Notes under the pieces: model-generated
Databases searched by the model: none
Seen by the model: only the letters and a program-made list of their open reading frames with translations
What the model was told of the DNA's origin: nothing
Made by a program: the position numbers and the translations under genes
Shown: positions 15,499-23,711 of the stretch, piece after piece
How positions within the stretch are numbered: position 1 is the stretch's first letter
How the letters are laid out: every line of letters begins with the position of its first letter
From: Eubacteriales bacterium
Lineage (GTDB): Bacteria > Bacillota > Clostridia > Lachnospirales > Lachnospiraceae
Reading direction: 5' to 3'
DNA: 64,000 bases
Assembly (NCBI GenBank): GCA_030539395.1
Contig: JAUNSC010000002.1
Span: forward strand, 45,015-109,014

Positions 15499-16272
15499 TT
15501 ATTCAGCGGGAACTACTACTACCTGTGCATTGTTGCAATATGCATTTGTGCATTCCATAGATTCTTTTACTTCATCTGTCAGGGTCATGCCGTTCCATAC
15601 CACATCAATGTTTTTGGAATTAAGCTCCATAATTTTGTTATCCCAGTCGATCTCAACAAACTGTGCTTCTACACCGAGTTTTTCTGCAACAAGTTTTGCC
15701 ATATCAGCATCAAAACCGATCCACTCATCGCCCTCTTTGTAATCCATCGGAGCGAAATCAGTGATACCCACGATCAGGGAACCTTTTTCCTGGATATATG
15801 CCACATCACCGTCTTCCGCAATTTCTGCTTCCTCTCCCGGCTCAGCCTGCTCTACCAAAGCTTCCTGTACACCGTATTTTTCAGCAGTCTCCTGCATGGA
15901 ACCGTCTGCATATGTTTCCTGGAAAACAGCATTGATATAAGCAGCCAGGTCAGATTCTTTACGGCATCCAACACCATACTCCTCTGTTGTCAGTTCTTCT
16001 GTATGTACCAGATCCGGATAGCTTGTACCCTCACCGATCATGGCACCTGCCATTAAAAGGTCGATGATTGCTGCTCCTGAAGTGCCGGATGCAACTTCCA
16101 TCAGGGCATCTGCCTGAGAAGCTACAGAATTATATTCCCAGCCTTTTTCTTCTGCAGCCGCTTCACCTGCAGAACCTGCTTCCACTGCATACACCATATC
16201 CTCTGCATATGCCGGCATTGCCATACCCATAACCATACTCATTCCTAAAAGCACTGCTAATTTCTTTTTCAT
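15499..16272 (-). CDS. Amino acid ABC transporter substrate-binding protein, circularly permuted
   Basis: 257 residues with a Sec signal peptide cut after A-Y-A23; no lipobox Cys. The two halves of the SBP_bac_3 fold are in reversed order. Residues 26-142 match what is normally the second half: V-E-A-G-S-A-G-E, A-D-A-L-M-E-V-A-S-G, I-I-D71, E-E-Y-G-V-G-C-R-K-E-S-D-L, Y-A-D-G-S-M-Q-E-T-A-E-K-Y. After an acidic linker (143-158), residues 163-257 match what is normally the first half: L-I-V-G-I-T-D-F-A-P-M-D-Y, I-G-F-D-A-D-M-A-K-L-V-A-E-K-L-G, N-G-M-T-L-T. The Arg that usually follows T-x-E/K in this motif and binds the ligand carboxylate is Val235 here. ATG 16272 has GGAGG 7 nt upstream. First gene of the operon with permease and ATPase. 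Confidence 0.88.
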   Translation of the reverse strand: MKKKLAVLLGMSMVMGMAMPAYAEDMVYAVEAGSAGEAAAEEKGWEYNSVASQADALMEVASGTSGAAIIDLLMAGAMIGEGTSYPDLVHTEELTTEEYGVGCRKESDLAAYINAVFQETYADGSMQETAEKYGVQEALVEQAEPGEEAEIAEDGDVAYIQEKGSLIVGITDFAPMDYKEGDEWIGFDADMAKLVAEKLGVEAQFVEIDWDNKIMELNSKNIDVVWNGMTLTDEVKESMECTNAYCNNAQVVVVPAE

Positions 16273-16371
16273 AATCTTTCCTCCATTCTTTATCACTCTA
16301 CCATGATAAATCGCTAAAATCCTATACAGGATACCATAGAATGGAAGATGTGTCAAGACAGGAGATATTCT

Positions 16372-17178
16372 TTATCGCTCCATATTAGTCGTATTTTTTA
16401 CATACTCCCTTTTTAGTTGTTCAATTTTATCCAAAAGCTCTATATTTTCCCATTCCTGCGCAAAAGTACTGCTCTGTGCTTCCTGTATAACAGCCTGCGT
16501 GTCCGCCCGCATATCCGCAGCCAGATCTCTGTCTGCCTTTATCTCCTCCAGCCTGCTGTAATACTTATTCTCCGGAAGATACAACGGAAGAAGCCGAAGA
16601 TATTTTTCATAAACTTTACGTGACTTTAATGTCTGATAAGAGTTCCACAGGCAGTCTGCCGCCTCCTCAAAACGAAAAAGCCTGGCATAAGCTGTTGCCA
16701 TGTTCTCAAGAACTGTTGCGTAAAATTGAATTCCCAATCTTCCCGGACTCCGGCTCTCCAGAATTTTTTCATATTCTTCCAGTGCACCTGTATACATTCC
16801 ATAGTTCACCAGGTAATCAGCCTTCATTTTCCGGCGCATAGAATGAGGCTCAACCTGAACCTGACGCAGTTGTTCTCTGAAATAAGATAATTCTGCCGGT
16901 TTCACATATCCGCACTGTCTGAATATCGGTATCACAAATTCATCCAGTGACCCTTTTTTATCCAGTACACGCCTCAGAGCTGCCGCCAGCGCATCAAGTC
17001 CCAGTTCCTGCTCTATCCATTTACATAACGACACATTGATGAGCATCTCATCTATCAGGTATACATTTTTCCACATATAATAACACAGTTCTTCAATAGA
17101 CCATATATTCATGCGGATGCTTTCTATATAATAAGGGTGCTGTGCACGCGGCACTTCACAAAGATAATATCCTGCCAT
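16372..17178 (-). CDS. Helical-repeat (TPR-like) protein of the DUF5716/5717 cluster
   Basis: 268 residues, almost wholly helical by composition. I recognise no named family. Residues 140-205 show TPR-like pairs (Y-G-M-Y-T-G-A-L-E-E-Y-E-K-I-L, M-A-T-A-Y-A-R-L-F-R-F-E-E-A-A-D-C-L-W-N-S-Y). The Tyr/Trp-rich N-terminus (S-I-E-E-L-C-Y-Y-M-W-K-N) is distinctive. No signal peptide or membrane helix, so cytoplasmic. ATG 17178 follows the DUF5716 stop by one base and uses a GGAGG inside that gene's last codons, so the two are translationally coupled. Likely a partner subunit of the DUF5716 protein (inference). Confidence 0.7.
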   Translation of the reverse strand: MAGYYLCEVPRAQHPYYIESIRMNIWSIEELCYYMWKNVYLIDEMLINVSLCKWIEQELGLDALAAALRRVLDKKGSLDEFVIPIFRQCGYVKPAELSYFREQLRQVQVEPHSMRRKMKADYLVNYGMYTGALEEYEKILESRSPGRLGIQFYATVLENMATAYARLFRFEEAADCLWNSYQTLKSRKVYEKYLRLLPLYLPENKYYSRLEEIKADRDLAADMRADTQAVIQEAQSSTFAQEWENIELLDKIEQLKREYVKNTTNMER

Positions 17179-17179
17179 T

Positions 17180-18334
17180 TTATACCTCCAGAATACTTTC
17201 CCATACCAGTCCTGAGGCCGGATAAAATTCTCCGAATCCCATATCCCGTATGGTAACTTTACATTTCCCTGCCGCAATAAATTTTGCTTTCATCTGAAGC
17301 CTCGTAGTACGATCCGGCCGCTCCGGCATGTTCTTAAGCACAATACTAAAACTCTCAGTTTCCTCTCCCAGAATAGATTTTCCGTAGATCACAATCTCCT
17401 GCGTATCATCCGGGATAAATTCACAGATATGCTCGGCTTCAAACCAGTTTATTCCTGCGTTTATAATCTGATACTCCCTGTTCCTGCCCCGTATCTCCAT
17501 TTGCATACTTAAGTTTGTGTCCACCATATCTTCACTGTAATACAGATAGTTATCCAGCTTTTTTCCCACTCCAAGTCTGTCCATAGCGGCATAACATGCT
17601 CCCTTTGTATAAAGGTTTCTCCCCTGGAATACATGTCTGCGGAAGCACAGGTGATGCAGTGATTCCACCGCCCACGTCTTATCAAAGCTGTCTCCTATCA
17701 GATACACAGAAGAAAATGTCCCGCTTTCAAAAACATCCTGTATCATTTCCAGAAATTTTTCGTCCCGGAATTCATTCCATTGATTTGTGTCCATCTTTCC
17801 CTGTTTTCCAAGGTTCAGTACATGCCCTTTCTCCACTTTCACCAATGCCGGTTTTGTAGCATAATCAACATTCATAATATAAGACAGAATATCTGTGTCA
17901 TCATACTCAAACAGCGCTACCTTGTGATTCCATAAATCTCTCTTCTGATTCAGAGCATAATATGCCAGGCTTTCCCTGTGAGTCTGTAAAAAGATATTGT
18001 TACGGTGCATTCCCATCATCTCACATGCATCTTTTAATGCCTCTGGCCATGGCGTGTCCATCTCTTTCATGGTAATCATCATACAAATATATTCGGGCTG
18101 AACTGCAGGTCTAATTCCTGCAACACACGTTTTCAAAAAATTGGCCAGCGTCATAAGTCCCAGTTCAACGCTGCTTTCAATCAGCGAAAACAAATCTTCC
18201 GGAACCGGTATCAGGTAACGGTCCTGACTGTCGCTCTTACTGACCGTCTCCGGTTCCAGGTTTCTCTCATTATAATATGTGATCTGGGCATATTGTTTAT
18301 CAATATCCAATCCGATTATTGTCTGCTTTCTCAT
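17180..18334 (-). CDS. DUF5716 family protein, Hsp70/actin-like fold
   Basis: 384 residues. I identify it as DUF5716, a family without known function. Motifs point to the ASKHA (Hsp70/actin) fold: phosphate-1-like I-G-L-D-I-D-K at 7-13; H-R-E-S-L-A-Y-Y-A-L at 119-128, matching the Hsp70 E-P-x-A-A-A-L-x-Y helix; phosphate-2-like A-L-F-E-Y-D-D-T-D at 140-148; adenosine-like V-Y-L-I-G-D-S-F-D at 210-218; K-G-A-C-Y-A-A at 244-250. The catalytic residues are weakly kept, so ATPase activity is uncertain. From about 285 a beta-rich domain follows, in the place of the Hsp70 substrate-binding domain. Middle gene of a coupled three-gene unit. Confidence 0.75.
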   Translation of the reverse strand: MRKQTIIGLDIDKQYAQITYYNERNLEPETVSKSDSQDRYLIPVPEDLFSLIESSVELGLMTLANFLKTCVAGIRPAVQPEYICMMITMKEMDTPWPEALKDACEMMGMHRNNIFLQTHRESLAYYALNQKRDLWNHKVALFEYDDTDILSYIMNVDYATKPALVKVEKGHVLNLGKQGKMDTNQWNEFRDEKFLEMIQDVFESGTFSSVYLIGDSFDKTWAVESLHHLCFRRHVFQGRNLYTKGACYAAMDRLGVGKKLDNYLYYSEDMVDTNLSMQMEIRGRNREYQIINAGINWFEAEHICEFIPDDTQEIVIYGKSILGEETESFSIVLKNMPERPDRTTRLQMKAKFIAAGKCKVTIRDMGFGEFYPASGLVWESILEV

Positions 18335-18353
18335 TTTTCCTCGCTGCCTTTTC

Positions 18354-21300
18354 CTAGTTTATCCCAAAAAACTCATCCACAAAATACTGCTGGCCGATAT
18401 ACTGTTCTTTTACCTGCTGTATCTGCTTTTCATCCTGTTTCCACCCGGCCTCTGTCAGACGGTTCAGAAGTTCATACTGTCCGGTCACCCCTCTGGGAGA
18501 ACGCCGTTCGCATGTAAAAATACACTTTTCTGTTTCTTTTACTGTATTTTTCCCCTCTACTGTCAGATACCATTCTATCTTATCACGATAAAACAGAGTA
18601 AACTCTCTCACAAAGATTCCTTCATATATATGATCCATCGGAACACTGCACAGTTTTCCTCCATTTAAGGAATAATGCAATATGACATGATCTTCCGGCT
18701 TTGTACGGTATTCTATGAAATATTTATCATGAAGATGGAAGCGTCGCAGCATTTTAGCCGGAAATTTTTCAAAGAATTTAAAGCGCATTCCCTTCTGCGT
18801 ATACTTGTCCATATAATGGAGCATCCATTTCTGCTGGCCCGCGCTTAGATGTTTTGTATATGCGTATCTGCGCAAAAGAGCAAGCTGACAGATTTGCGGC
18901 ATATTTATTTCTCCGCAAAGGCTCTGCTCAATATAGTTAAATATAACCTGATCCACTGCCTGTTCTCTCACAAAATAACAATATGACATCCATATCACAT
19001 ATGCCCGGCACAGCCATGCCTTTCCCTGTTTTTTCCGGTAAGATTCAAATATTTTTTCTGTATCCTGTTCCCCGCTTTGCATGAACAGTACCAACGCCAG
19101 GATTTTTTCCTCAAACTCATAACGTTCCATAAAAAATCCGCGTCCTGCCAGCCAGATATGTTTCATCGTCCCAATCGGTCCTTCATAAAACTTCAGAAGA
19201 TAGTCCAGTCCTGCCTCATCATACAATCCCTTTTCGAAACATTCCCTGCACATGGACAAAAGAAATTTATCCTCTTCCTTCTGGATATCATTAATCTTCC
19301 AGCTGCACAAACGCACAAGAGTCTCTTTCTTTACATGTCCGTTTCCCTGCTCCTTAACAATCTCATACGCTTCCCTGCACTTTCCGTTACTTACCAGAAG
19401 TTCCATAATCTCTTCTTTATTATCCCGGCACAATTCCTCATAATCTGCATGATCCAAATACTCTTCCAGATATTCCTGCGCCGGATTTTGGGCATAATAA
19501 TCCAGGAGTTTTTTCTGGATATCCCTGCGGTAATCCGATCGGATCTGACGCATCGCCATAAGTTTTACAAACCATCCGCAATTTTCTGATGAGATCTCTT
19601 TCCCTGACGGGCCGCAGCAGTCATGAAGGATCATTCCCCGGGGTATTTCTTCTGCTTTACGACAATAATCCTCAAATTCCTGCCGGCTCAAAAGCCGTTT
19701 TATTTCATACATGGACGGATCAGCATAGCGCACTCCATCTCTGTCCTCAAGCATCAGGCTGCAGTCATCGCAGTACATCTGCACCATGGCTTTTCCGTCT
19801 GTCAGCATTACCTTCTGCTCCTGCCGCAGCTGACGATGTACTGCCACAATGTGACGGATACCCGGCACACTGCAGGTCACCTCAAATGTAAACAGAGCTT
19901 TTGAGAGTCCCTCTGTCATTTCCCGGTTCAGCACAAACGGAGTCAGAAGCACATCATCAATAAGCGCAAGATCCGAATTAATCCTGCCTGCCTGAAGCTG
20001 CTCTTCCATAAAAAGTTCCATGGCCGGACGATACGTTTCGTACGTTTCCGGATTTTTTAATCTGTTTCTGATTATATTGGCATAGATGGCCGCCTTTTTC
20101 TCATAGCCCAATGTATTATTATATGAAAAATACATGCGTACCGACTGAGGCAGATCCTTCTCATTCAGGTCAACAGCTGTAAGCGCATAATATTCATATA
20201 ACCCGGCGAGTCTCACATCCTGACGTACACCCAGCTCAAACCATTTCGCATATCCGGGGCTGTTTTTGTGCCCCTTCATCAGAAGAGAACATATGGCCGT
20301 CAGCATATTTTTCGTGGGATATTTTTCAAAGCACTGACACAGCACATCATACAGCACAGGCTGGAAAGACGGCACTCTTGCTGCCAGCTGTGCCGCCTGC
20401 CCGCATATCTCGCGGTCAAGCAGATTTTCTCTGCACAAAAACTTCAAAAGATGTGTTTCAAAAGCTCCCAGAACACGCATCGTCAATGGTTCTTTTTTGA
20501 GAATCTCCCATGCTTCCAGATACATCACCGGACTGGTGCAGCCGCAAACATACTGTCTGCGGATCGCATCCAGTTTTTCGGAATCACTTCGCAGCATATT
20601 CCCATTTATCCGAAACATCACCCACTGGAGGATCCAGTTTTCCCGGTTGGCCAGAAACAGGTCATTTATTTCAGATTTTACGTATTCTATATATTCCGGA
20701 TCTGAATTTCCCATTGTGGTAAGATATAGATAAAATCCCTTCCACTGGGGAACCACCAGTTCTTCTTTTCTCGCAGTAACTTCCTGAAGCAGCATTTCTG
20801 CTTCCACCTGTCCATTAGTTAAAAAGAGCATATAAACCTGGTATAAATCATAAAAAATATGATTTCCTCCGGCTCTCCTGTAATTATCCAGACAACGCCC
20901 TGTAATTGCCGCCCATTCTTTATCTCCGACTCTATTGCATCGCCAGCTTATATAACTTGTCATCATCTGCAGGATCTCCTGACGCTGTCTTTGCATCATT
21001 CCGGAAGAAGCAGCTCCCTCAGATCTTCGCACTTCTATATCACAGAAAAGTTCTCTGCACTCACACAATATTTTTATTCTGGCAAAGTTTCGTCCGGCAT
21101 GAAGTTTACTTTTTTGTATTACATAGCCGATACTGTAAATGCTGCCCACGAATTCTTCTGTGGTCACTTTCTGTCTCTCGATCATCACAAATTCGTCATC
21201 ACAGGATATCTGTACCGGAGCAAATCCCCATACATCCTTCACAAGCAGCAGTTCTTCCCTGGTATCCTCCTGGGGATCCCGAATCAGAACCTGCTCTGCT

Positions 21301-21887
21301 TCAAGATGCAGGGAAACCGGAGGTTTCAGTCCCATTCCCACCAGAAACTGTTCCAGACTGTGGTAATTTACCGACTGTCCCCTGATTCCCTCATAAAGCG
21401 CCCGGGCATTTTCTCCCCAGCCGTCCGTCAGATTCGCAAACTCTTCTGACGCAAAAAGCACATATGCCCTGCCAAAATCTTCTTTTGCCATTTCCACAAA
21501 ATCTTCCGGTGATATATCCGGCACACACCGGTCTTTTTTATCTTCCTTTTCTGCGCAAAAGCAAAATGGCAGTGTATACTCTCCGGCAGTTGTGCAGGCA
21601 GTGATTACTCCTTCCGCCACCTCTCCGTCGGCAAGCCCGGTCATATCAAATTCCCAGGTGACTGTTTCCTGCTTTCCGGTAAACATATCCGGCTGCAATC
21701 TCATCCTTGCCCCGGAAGCCGAAAGAAATCCCCTCAAAATCTGCCCTTTTTCAGAACGCAATGTGAATTTTCCCCGGACACACTTTCCCTTTCGCACCCT
21801 TCTCTCCAGCTTTTCCTCAGAAAAAATGATTCTGTCCTGTTCATATTTAAATTTTTCATTCAGAAGTTCACTAATTCTTTTCTTCAA
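18354..21887 (-). CDS. DUF5717 family large helical-repeat protein
   Basis: 1177 residues, no signal peptide or membrane helix. I identify it as DUF5717, unknown function. Residues 1-110 form a beta-rich domain (K-G-K-x-V-R-G-K-F-T-L-R-S and G-x-V-A-E-G-V-I-T-x-C-T-T-x-G-E-Y-x-L-P). A second beta-rich region runs to about 300. Residues 300-1010 are long helical repeats rich in Tyr, Leu and Cys. The last 110 residues are again beta-rich (H-D-K-Y-F-I-E-Y-R-T-K, D-H-V-I-L-H-Y-S-L-N-G-G). Start is TTG at 21887 with GGGAGAG upstream; M-K-K-R-I-S-E-L-L-N-E-K-F fits. First gene of the cluster, 19 nt before DUF5716. It may be a scaffold or client-delivery factor for the Hsp70-like protein (inference). 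Confidence 0.75.
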   Translation of the reverse strand: MKKRISELLNEKFKYEQDRIIFSEEKLERRVRKGKCVRGKFTLRSEKGQILRGFLSASGARMRLQPDMFTGKQETVTWEFDMTGLADGEVAEGVITACTTAGEYTLPFCFCAEKEDKKDRCVPDISPEDFVEMAKEDFGRAYVLFASEEFANLTDGWGENARALYEGIRGQSVNYHSLEQFLVGMGLKPPVSLHLEAEQVLIRDPQEDTREELLLVKDVWGFAPVQISCDDEFVMIERQKVTTEEFVGSIYSIGYVIQKSKLHAGRNFARIKILCECRELFCDIEVRRSEGAASSGMMQRQRQEILQMMTSYISWRCNRVGDKEWAAITGRCLDNYRRAGGNHIFYDLYQVYMLFLTNGQVEAEMLLQEVTARKEELVVPQWKGFYLYLTTMGNSDPEYIEYVKSEINDLFLANRENWILQWVMFRINGNMLRSDSEKLDAIRRQYVCGCTSPVMYLEAWEILKKEPLTMRVLGAFETHLLKFLCRENLLDREICGQAAQLAARVPSFQPVLYDVLCQCFEKYPTKNMLTAICSLLMKGHKNSPGYAKWFELGVRQDVRLAGLYEYYALTAVDLNEKDLPQSVRMYFSYNNTLGYEKKAAIYANIIRNRLKNPETYETYRPAMELFMEEQLQAGRINSDLALIDDVLLTPFVLNREMTEGLSKALFTFEVTCSVPGIRHIVAVHRQLRQEQKVMLTDGKAMVQMYCDDCSLMLEDRDGVRYADPSMYEIKRLLSRQEFEDYCRKAEEIPRGMILHDCCGPSGKEISSENCGWFVKLMAMRQIRSDYRRDIQKKLLDYYAQNPAQEYLEEYLDHADYEELCRDNKEEIMELLVSNGKCREAYEIVKEQGNGHVKKETLVRLCSWKINDIQKEEDKFLLSMCRECFEKGLYDEAGLDYLLKFYEGPIGTMKHIWLAGRGFFMERYEFEEKILALVLFMQSGEQDTEKIFESYRKKQGKAWLCRAYVIWMSYCYFVREQAVDQVIFNYIEQSLCGEINMPQICQLALLRRYAYTKHLSAGQQKWMLHYMDKYTQKGMRFKFFEKFPAKMLRRFHLHDKYFIEYRTKPEDHVILHYSLNGGKLCSVPMDHIYEGIFVREFTLFYRDKIEWYLTVEGKNTVKETEKCIFTCERRSPRGVTGQYELLNRLTEAGWKQDEKQIQQVKEQYIGQQYFVDEFFGIN

Positions 21888-21960
21888 CGGTCTCTCCCTG
21901 TCTATATAAGATTGAAGGGACTACTGCAAATTCCTTTCTTTGCGGCAGCCCCTGATCTTT

Positions 21961-22410
21961 CTAATTCAAAATTTTTTTCAGTTCATCCATAAATGTATTT
22001 ACGTCTTTAAATTCACGATACACAGAAGCAAATCGTACATATGCCACCGGATCCAGTTTTTTCAGCCGCTCCATCACGACTTCTCCGATTACCTTACTGT
22101 CGATTTCCCGCTCCTCACGGTTAAAAATCTCTGTCTCAATCTTATCAATCGTGTCATTAATCTGCTGTGCGGAAATCGGTCTTTTATAACACGCGCGAAG
22201 CACACCTGATTCAATTTTCCTGCGGTCATACTGTTCTCTGTTCCGGTCTTTTTTGATGACGATCAGCGGAATCGTTTCTACTTTTTCATATGTTGTAAAA
22301 CGTTTCCCACACTCATCACACAGGCGGCGCCGCCGGATGGAATTGTTGTCATCTGCCGGTCTTGAATCAACCACTCTTGTGTTATCCTGATTACAAAATG
22401 GACACTTCAT
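21961..22410 (-). CDS. nrdR: Transcriptional repressor NrdR
   Basis: 149 residues, full length. Zinc ribbon C3-P-F-C6 with C-D-E-C near 31-34, the conserved R-R-R-R-L-C-D-E-C-G-K-R-F-T-T-Y-E, then the ATP-cone domain (V-I-K-K-D-R-N-R-E-Q-Y-D-R-R-K-I). It represses ribonucleotide reductase genes in response to dATP/ATP. It lies 73 nt upstream of the DUF5717 gene and divergent from the ylmC-like gene; it may be co-transcribed with the DUF5717 cluster. Confidence 0.97.
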   Translation of the reverse strand: MKCPFCNQDNTRVVDSRPADDNNSIRRRRLCDECGKRFTTYEKVETIPLIVIKKDRNREQYDRRKIESGVLRACYKRPISAQQINDTIDKIETEIFNREEREIDSKVIGEVVMERLKKLDPVAYVRFASVYREFKDVNTFMDELKKILN

Positions 22411-22524
22411 TGGTTACCCTCCCCATCAATTACGCATTATACTCCTGAAAATTAGTATATCTCAATAGAAGTCTTAATGTCAATTGCATATAATATAGAG
22501 AAATAAAATTTTTTGAGGTGTTCC

Positions 22525-22764
22525 ATGAGGCTGTGTGAACTGCGCCAGAAAGAAGTGATAAATGTATGCACCTGTTCATCTCTCGGATGTGTTATTGATG
22601 TAGAAATTGACACAAAAAGCGGCTGTGTCACGGCACTTGTCGTCCCGGGCGGCAGTCGCTTTTCCTGTTTTATCGGACGTGAAACCGAGCTTGTCATCCC
22701 CTGGAAATGTATTACCTGTATTGGTCAGGATATTATTCTTGTGGAACTTCCCAGGGAAAAGTAA
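22525..22764 (+). CDS. YlmC/YmxH family sporulation-associated protein
   Basis: 79 residues with a PRC-barrel-like fold. The opening M-R-L-C-E-L-R-Q-K-E-V-I-N-V and C-x-x-L-G-x-V-x-D-V-E-I-D are typical of the YlmC/YmxH family, which is widely found in endospore formers. ATG 22525 has GAGGTG 4 nt upstream. It is convergent with sigG with only one base between stops; this neighbourhood with sigG supports the call. Confidence 0.85.
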   Translation: MRLCELRQKEVINVCTCSSLGCVIDVEIDTKSGCVTALVVPGGSRFSCFIGRETELVIPWKCITCIGQDIILVELPREK

Positions 22765-22765
22765 A

Positions 22766-23542
22766 TCACCTCAGATAATTACGCATGCTTTTTAAAGCAC
22801 TTTTTTCCAGACGACTGACCTGGGCCTGCGAAATCTGTATTTCCTCAGCCACCTCCATCTGAGTTTTTCCCTCGAAGAAACGCATATCTATGATTTTGCG
22901 TTCCCGCTCTCCCAGTCTGTCCATAGCTTCTCTCAAAGCGATAGATTCCACCCAGTTCTCTTCTTTATTCTTTTTATCACTGATCTGGTCCATTACATAC
23001 AGCGTATCTCCGCCTTCTGAATAGACCGGATCAAACAGGCTTACCGGACTCTGGATCGCATCCATGGCATACACAATATCCTCTTTTGAAATACCGATTT
23101 CTTCCGCAATTTCATTTATCGTCGGTTCTTTCAGATGCTTTTTTACATAGGCCTCTTTTGTGTAGAGAGCCTTATATGCCGTGTCACGCAGGGATCTGCT
23201 GACACGGATAGAATTATTGTCCCGAAGATATCTGCGGATTTCTCCGATGATCATCGGCACCGCATAAGTAGAAAACTTCACGTCCATCTCCGTATTAAAG
23301 TTATCGATTGCTTTCATTAACCCAATGCATCCAATCTGAAACAGATCATCCACATTTTCGTTGCTCCCTGAGAATCTTTTTATGACGCTTAAAACCAGCC
23401 GCAGATTGCCTTTGATGTACTGCTCCCTTGCTTCCTTGTCCCCCTGCTTAATCCGACGAAAGAGTTCGTCTTTTTCTTCATTGGTCAAAACCGGAAGCTT
23501 TGATGTATTTACTCCGCATATTTCCACTTTGCTTTGTGCCAT
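22766..23542 (-). CDS. sigG: Sporulation sigma factor SigG
   Basis: 258 residues. Sigma-70 regions: 2 (I-K-G-N-L-R-L-V-L-S-V-I-K-R-F ... D-D-L-F-Q-I-G-C-I-G-L-M-K-A-I-D-N-F), 3 (E-P-T-I-N-E-I-A-E-E-I-G-I) and 4 (M-E-V-A-E-E-I-Q-I-S-Q-A-Q-V-S-R-L-E-K). The N-terminus V-E-I-C-G-V-N-T-S-K-L-P-V-L is the SigG hallmark, bearing the region recognised by anti-sigma factors. It directs forespore genes late in sporulation. Strong AAGGAGGG start. Unlike the compact spoIIGA-sigE-sigG arrangement, it is about 3.3 kb from sigE, with a terminator upstream of it, so it must have its own promoter in 23543-23606. Confidence 0.96.
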   Translation of the reverse strand: MAQSKVEICGVNTSKLPVLTNEEKDELFRRIKQGDKEAREQYIKGNLRLVLSVIKRFSGSNENVDDLFQIGCIGLMKAIDNFNTEMDVKFSTYAVPMIIGEIRRYLRDNNSIRVSRSLRDTAYKALYTKEAYVKKHLKEPTINEIAEEIGISKEDIVYAMDAIQSPVSLFDPVYSEGGDTLYVMDQISDKKNKEENWVESIALREAMDRLGERERKIIDMRFFEGKTQMEVAEEIQISQAQVSRLEKSALKSMRNYLR

Positions 23543-23606
23543 CGCAAGAACCCTCCTTAGAATATATGCACATTAGCCATTTCTCACCGAACATGCATAA
23601 AAAATT

Positions 23607-23635
23607 TACCGGGGCAGTTAAAAACTGTCCCGGTA
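23607..23635 (-). terminator. Terminator of the MoxR-VWA unit
   Basis: 12-bp stem (23607-23618 with 23624-23635, one G-U pair) followed on the minus strand by AAATTTTTTA. It separates the MoxR-VWA pair from sigG. Confidence 0.85.
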
Positions 23636-23711
23636 AAAGAATTCTCACAATGAAACACGTTTATTCGATTTTGGAAAAAATATAAAAAATATTAGACCTT
23701 GACATTTTATT

